Positions 60,101-64,000 of a stretch of DNA of 64,000 bases are shown here, piece after piece. Under the pieces are notes generated by a model. It worked only from the letters and a program-made list of their open reading frames with translations, did not search any database and had not been told where the DNA came from. The position numbers were made by a program, and so were the translations under genes. The stretch comes from Luidia sarsii. Its lineage: Eukaryota; Echinodermata; Asteroidea; Paxillosida; Luidiidae. The first letter of the stretch is position 1. Each line of letters starts with the position of its first letter. The DNA lies in contig OX465103.1 in assembly GCA_949987565.1 (NCBI GenBank), positions 18,733,280 through 18,797,279 on the forward strand, given 5' to 3'.

Positions 60101-63100
60101 ACTGGTATGATCCTCTTTCATCTGAGCAGTGACTGTGGTATGATCCTTATTCATCTGAGCAGTGACTGTGGTATGATCCTTATTCATCTGAGCAGTGACT
60201 GTGGTATGATCCTCATTCATCTGAGCAGTGACTGTGGTATGATCCTTATTCATCTGAGCAGTGACTGTGGTATGATCCTTATTCATCTGAGCAGTGACTG
60301 GTATGATCGTTATTCATCTGAGCAGTGACTGGTATGATCCTTATTCATCTGAGCAGTGACTGTAGTATGATCCTGATTCATCTGAGCAGTGACTGGTATG
60401 ATCCTTATTCATCTGAGCAGTGACTGGTATGATCCTTATTCATCTGAGCAGTGACTGGTATGATCCTTATTCATCTGAGCAGTGACTGGTATGATCCTTA
60501 ATCATCTGAGCAGTGACTGTGGTATGATCCTTATTCATCTGAGTAGTGACTGGTATGATCCTTATTCATCTGAGCAGTGACTGGTATGATCCTTATTCAT
60601 CTGAGCAGTGACTGGTATGATCCTTATTCATCTGAGCAGTGACTGGTATGATCCTTATTCATCTGAGCAGTGACTGGTATGATCCTTATTCATCTGAGCA
60701 GTGACTGTGGTATGATCCTTATTCATCTGAGCAGTGACTGTGGTATGATCCTTATTCATCTGAGCAGTGACTGGTATGATCCTTATTCATCTGAGCAGTG
60801 ACTGTGGACTGTGGTATGATCCTTATTCATCTGAGCAGTGACTGTGGTATGATCCTTATACATCTGAGCAGTGACTGGTATGATCCTTATTCATCTGAGC
60901 AGTGACTGGTATGATCCTTATTCATCTGAGCAGTGACTGTGGTATGATCCTTATTCATCTGAGCAGTTTTCTCGGTGCAACAGAGAGGGTGCCTGAAAGG
61001 TTACATAAAGCATGATCCTGATCAAAGAAATGCATTGCTTCGATGCTTTTATAGAGTAAATTTTCAATCAAACAAATAAAGGAAAAACTGATTGGAAAAT
61101 GTTGAATATTTTTTGCAAAATGGCATAAAATTGTGCAAAATGACTTGAAAAAATAAAGCAAAGATAGTTCACTGTTTTAGAAGGTAGCTCATCAGGTGGT
61201 TAGGATGCAGGAATGTTAAACCAGAGGTCTCAGGTTCAAGTTCCTGTCCAGTCACATTTCAACATTTTAAATGATCCCTGGAGATACATATATATGGCAG
61301 TTAATGGTTGAATTGCTTCTGACTCATCAGGCAACTGAAGAATGTGCGCTCAGCGTCCGTTTATATCGTCTGTTTACATTCTTCAGTTGCCTGATGAAGG
61401 TTAGCAGTTAGCAACCGAAACATCACCACCAGCAACGACACATCACCCTTTCTACTTATCTACACCACCGCGATGAACAACCCCTTCTTTTTTATTGAAT
61501 AATGAGTGATAACATGAATTGTCCAGGCCACTTGCTATATGAGATGGGAGCTGGCTGTGCACTTGATGACACCGTTGTGATCCCAGACAGGACTGACTTA
61601 AACAAGCTGAAAAACCATCACGTAGTGGAAGTAAGTTTGATACCATATGATAAGACACAATCTGCCTGAACAGAGACTTAATGGAATAAATTGTATCATT
61701 ATGACAGAGTTGCAAAGGTTCAAAGAATAATTTGATGAATAAAGATTTGGAAATGATAGAGTTTGCAGTTTTATATTTGATATAAACTATCTGATTATTT
61801 GCCTTTGTCATGATAATGATCATCTTTGCTGATCATTGTGCAGAAGCTTCATTTTTTCTCGGATGACCAACCTGGTCACACAAGCACCATTAAGGTGTAA
61901 GTGTAAAATATAAGCATTTTTTTGTTTCAACTGCTGTATTTAATATAAATTTCAGAAATCGCACTGCAAACTCTATAAGCTTGAAAAAGACTAATATGTT
62001 GATTGCTTGTCAACACTCATCAACACTTTGTTTCTTTTTTCGCTTCCAGATTCTTGAGTTTATATTTGATGCAAATGGAGCTTATCCAAGCCTTAAAGAG
62101 GTGTGGATGCATTTGAAATGCTTGTCTGACCTTGCTCTGGTTTAAATGTTCACATTTTTATATATTTTGACCCAGATTATAAGTAGCCAATAATATCAAT
62201 CATGTAAGTACAATAGAATCCAGTGGGACTAGCTATAGCATTGTATCATGACTCTTGCTAGTGATCATATATTCTTCCCCGTTTTTATTTTTTAATATTA
62301 AACATGCTGCTACAATCCTGCACATTTCCACATCTTCAGCATTAACTTATCCATTAATGACCTTTACTTATTTTTCAAATCATATGCCATCAATGTGCAA
62401 TTCAATATGTAAGATTATCTTCTGCAAACAAGATTACTTTCTTCTCACTGACATTGAAGGTGGCCCAGGGAAGATTCATCATTACAGTTCTCACTATATT
62501 GACAGCATTAATCGTTACTAACAATAACATAGTTATTCATTTTGAGTGGTGTATTTTGCTGCCCCTATCCTATGGTGGTTGAGTAAACGGCAGTAGAGTT
62601 CTTTTCAGTTGATTATATTTATTTCAATATACCATTCAATTCATTTTATTTTACTAGATTGCCGAATGTGACTTTTTCAAAAATGTAAAACTCAAGGCCC
62701 TAGGACAGAAACCACCAACAGAGGTAAAAGCAATATTTTATAAGGTTTTGTCTTTCCTTTTGAACCCTCTCCAACGCAGTTTTCTTCATTGCTGTCAAAA
62801 TTCAACCATCGATGATTTATGATTTGATTGTTGGAGAGGTGCTGAAATCTCCAGATAATAATGAAAGACCCAGATTGCTTGACTAAATACATTATACCAT
62901 GATATAAAATGTTCTACTTAGTTTTTGAACGACACCTAAGGTAATAAGGGGTGCCAGGAAGACAGATCCAGATCAAAATTCACCTGAAAACTCTTTTATC
63001 ACTGTTGAAAATGTGTAATACTACAAAGATGCATTTTGAAAGAACCCACTCAATTATTTTTGAATTTAAACGGTTTGATATTGTCTATTATACTTGTTTC

Positions 63101-63942
63101 CTAATTAAGGTCCGGCTGACATCTGCCATGAGATCTCTGCTTAAGACGGTCAAAAAGGGCCGCATCTTAAAGACCCAGTCATCACGCCGAGGGCCTCGCT
63201 ACAAGCAGAGCAGGTATATTGAAATCATAGTGTTGCATGCTGGTCTGACTTTTTATGTTAATGGAAGGTTGATCATGAAAAAACAACAAAGTATAAGCAC
63301 AGTTTGTGCTTAGATTTTGTTTATCTAGTACAGATGGAAAGGTGGATATATGTTCCTTTTTTTATCATTTGACACATTTGTCTCCATCTGTTCATCAGTT
63401 TATATTTTTAAGATGGAATTTCCAGACATGAATGACCTGTTTTATCTTAGATCTGGATCTGACATCAACCTTGCTTTGAAACTTGGATGTTTTGCAAGGG
63501 ACTCTTTGTCATTGAGAGGGACGAGGGCCCTTAGATACAAGAGACCTGGCATATCCTTTTTGGAACATTTCAACATTTCAGTATACTCTGTTTTGAAAAG
63601 TACTTTATGATATGCGTTTTGTTCCTCAGGTCCAAACGATCAACTTCACAGTCATCACTTAAAAGCAATGAGGTCGAAACAGTGCTCTCAAATGATCCCA
63701 TGACGAATGAATCCTTATCGTCTGCCCCAAGCGCCCATAGCACTCCAGTGCCACCTCCCCCGCCTCCCCCACCTCCACCCTTGCCTCCTATGCTGCCCAC
63801 TCCAGTCTCACCCACAGTGGTGGTAGTGTCTCCTTCAAGTCAGCCCAGCAAGTCATTAGTCTCCGGTGAGCGTGGTGCCCTTCTCAGTGATATTCGTAAG
63901 GGTCTCACTCTAAAGAAAACATCATTTACAGAATGGGTGTAA
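54154..63942 (+). CDS. PXK: PXK/Slob-like pseudokinase with membrane anchor and WH2 (5' end missing)
   Basis: Exons are 54,154-54,227, 55,985-56,082, 56,800-57,062, 57,549-57,644, 58,451-58,536, 58,925-59,031, 61,527-61,630, 62,050-62,100, 62,658-62,723, 63,110-63,213 and 63,630-63,942 (stop); phases agree, 453 aa seen. Counting from the first visible codon, residues 1-23 are a transmembrane helix, followed by a basic juxtamembrane stretch. The kinase-like domain runs about 58-315. Where active kinases have HRDxKxxN this has HVQSGN (192-197), and the DFG site reads KLSGYEN, so catalysis is unlikely. ENILLG and FGHLLYEMG match PXK and Drosophila Slowpoke-binding protein. The tail is basic, then proline-rich (389-403), with a canonical WH2 actin-binding motif (ALLSDIRKGLTLKKT, about 433-447). 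No PX domain is present in the window. PXK acts in endosomal traffic and Slob modulates a K+ channel; the role here is inferred. Intron 6 carries a 1.9-kb minisatellite. The start codon lies upstream, not found. Confidence 0.9.
55600..55680 (+). repeat. Decayed SINE-related copy
   Basis: GGCCACCATCTAAGGGCTAGATAGTTCAG parallels the SINE at 13.38 kb (GGCCACCATCTAAGTGCTGG), given here in part. The A box is degraded. In intron 2 of the pseudokinase gene. Confidence 0.4.
59034..60966. repeat. 30/33-bp minisatellite, about 60 copies
   Basis: Units are GTATGATCCTTATTCATCTG plus AGCAGTGACTG (short form, 30-bp period) or the same with an extra TGT (33-bp period). The two lengths are interspersed. Both are multiples of three, so an 11-residue peptide frame (minus strand NKDHTTVTAQM) stays open across several units, but the array is intronic. 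A marked variant (TCCTCTTTCATC) recurs 783 bp apart (about 59,327 and 60,110), showing a block duplication. The first unit overlaps the donor of the exon ending at 59,031. Confidence 0.95.
61175..61320 (+). repeat. tRNA-derived SINE copy
   Basis: GGTAGCTCATCAGGTGGTTAGG is an A box and GGTTCAAGTTC (61,233-61,243) a good B box at normal spacing. The tail GGCAGTTAATGGTTGAATTGCTTCTG, here in part, matches the 13.3 kb copy. In intron 6 of the pseudokinase gene, just after the minisatellite. Confidence 0.65.
61324..61500. mobile_element. Inverted repeat and probable retroelement tail
   Basis: A perfect 22-bp inverted repeat (61,324-61,345 and 61,376-61,397, loop 30 nt) is followed by GGTTAGCAGTTAGCAACCGAAAC and a segment that, in frame, reads like QLATETSPPATTHHPF. 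That is reminiscent of the C-terminal tail seen downstream of GIY-YIG retroelements (Penelope-like). The element is otherwise absent. Tentative. Confidence 0.35.
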
Positions 63943-64000
63943 TTCCCAAATTACTCTCACTCAAATCAAGAGAATGCCATACAATGTTTGAATTGCTCAC
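63943..64000. other. 3' flank of the pseudokinase gene
   Basis: Begins the 3' untranslated region; no polyadenylation signal is reached before the window ends. Confidence 0.6.

Noticed and set aside
59300..60328. Repeat-encoded protein (HLSSDCGMI on + or NKDHTTVTAQ on -)
   Set aside because: The array lies inside an intron whose flanking exons join in phase; the frame is open only because the units are 30 or 33 bp.
61390..61425. Hammerhead ribozyme core (CTGATGA ... GAAA)
   Set aside because: The CTGATGA lies inside a perfect 22-bp duplex, an extra A separates it from the stem, and no stem III or cleavage triplet is evident.

Overview
The window is animal nuclear DNA: AT-rich, with widely spaced short exons joined by GT-AG introns, abundant dispersed repeats and long minisatellites. 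The four genes and the very frequent palindromic octamers TACATGTA and TAGGCCTA suggest a marine invertebrate deuterostome, most likely an echinoderm or related ambulacrarian. That placement is inference from composition and gene style, not proof.

Four multi-exon protein genes could be assembled exon by exon, with intron phases that agree at every junction. (1) A flavin-containing monooxygenase of the FMO GS-OX-like type, + strand, 7,116-12,174, 4 coding exons, 436 aa, complete. (2) BORCS6 (lyspersin, a BORC subunit that controls lysosome positioning), - strand, 25,326-14,182, 5 exons, 335 aa. It is tail-to-tail with the FMO. (3) A TRPV-family cation channel, - strand, 45,494-33,182, 16 coding exons, 815 aa, with ankyrin repeats, S1-S6 and a TRP-like helix. 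(4) A PXK/Slob-type pseudokinase, + strand, 54,154-63,942, 11 exons seen (453 aa), open at its 5' end. It has a transmembrane segment before the kinase-like domain and a proline-rich plus WH2 C-terminus. The genes have no evident common pathway; this is ordinary animal gene order, not an operon.

The rest is mainly mobile and repetitive DNA. 1-7 kb: a hairpin element and a decayed LINE reverse transcriptase. 8.4-10.1 kb (FMO intron 2): two head-to-tail copies of a dispersed repeat rich in TGACGTCA. 14-25 kb (BORCS6 introns): two TIR elements with visible target duplications (TTAA, TAA), one of them nested in another repeat, a 1.6 kb 29-bp minisatellite, and a TIR-flanked tandem array with a 504-bp duplication. 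27.9-29.3 kb: a foldback element with about 300-bp arms. 30.2-31.5 kb: a LINE 3' end whose tail runs into a 0.67 kb pure GGAGA array. 40-51 kb: LTR-like pieces and a TTAA element. 59.0-61.0 kb: a 30/33-bp minisatellite beginning at a splice donor of the pseudokinase gene. Several tRNA-derived SINE copies are scattered throughout.

No rRNA or intact tRNA gene, CRISPR array or prokaryotic feature was seen. Points deserving a second look are the membrane-anchored pseudokinase, the TRPV pore sequence, the structured tandem arrays inside introns, and the uneven distribution of TAGGCCTA.
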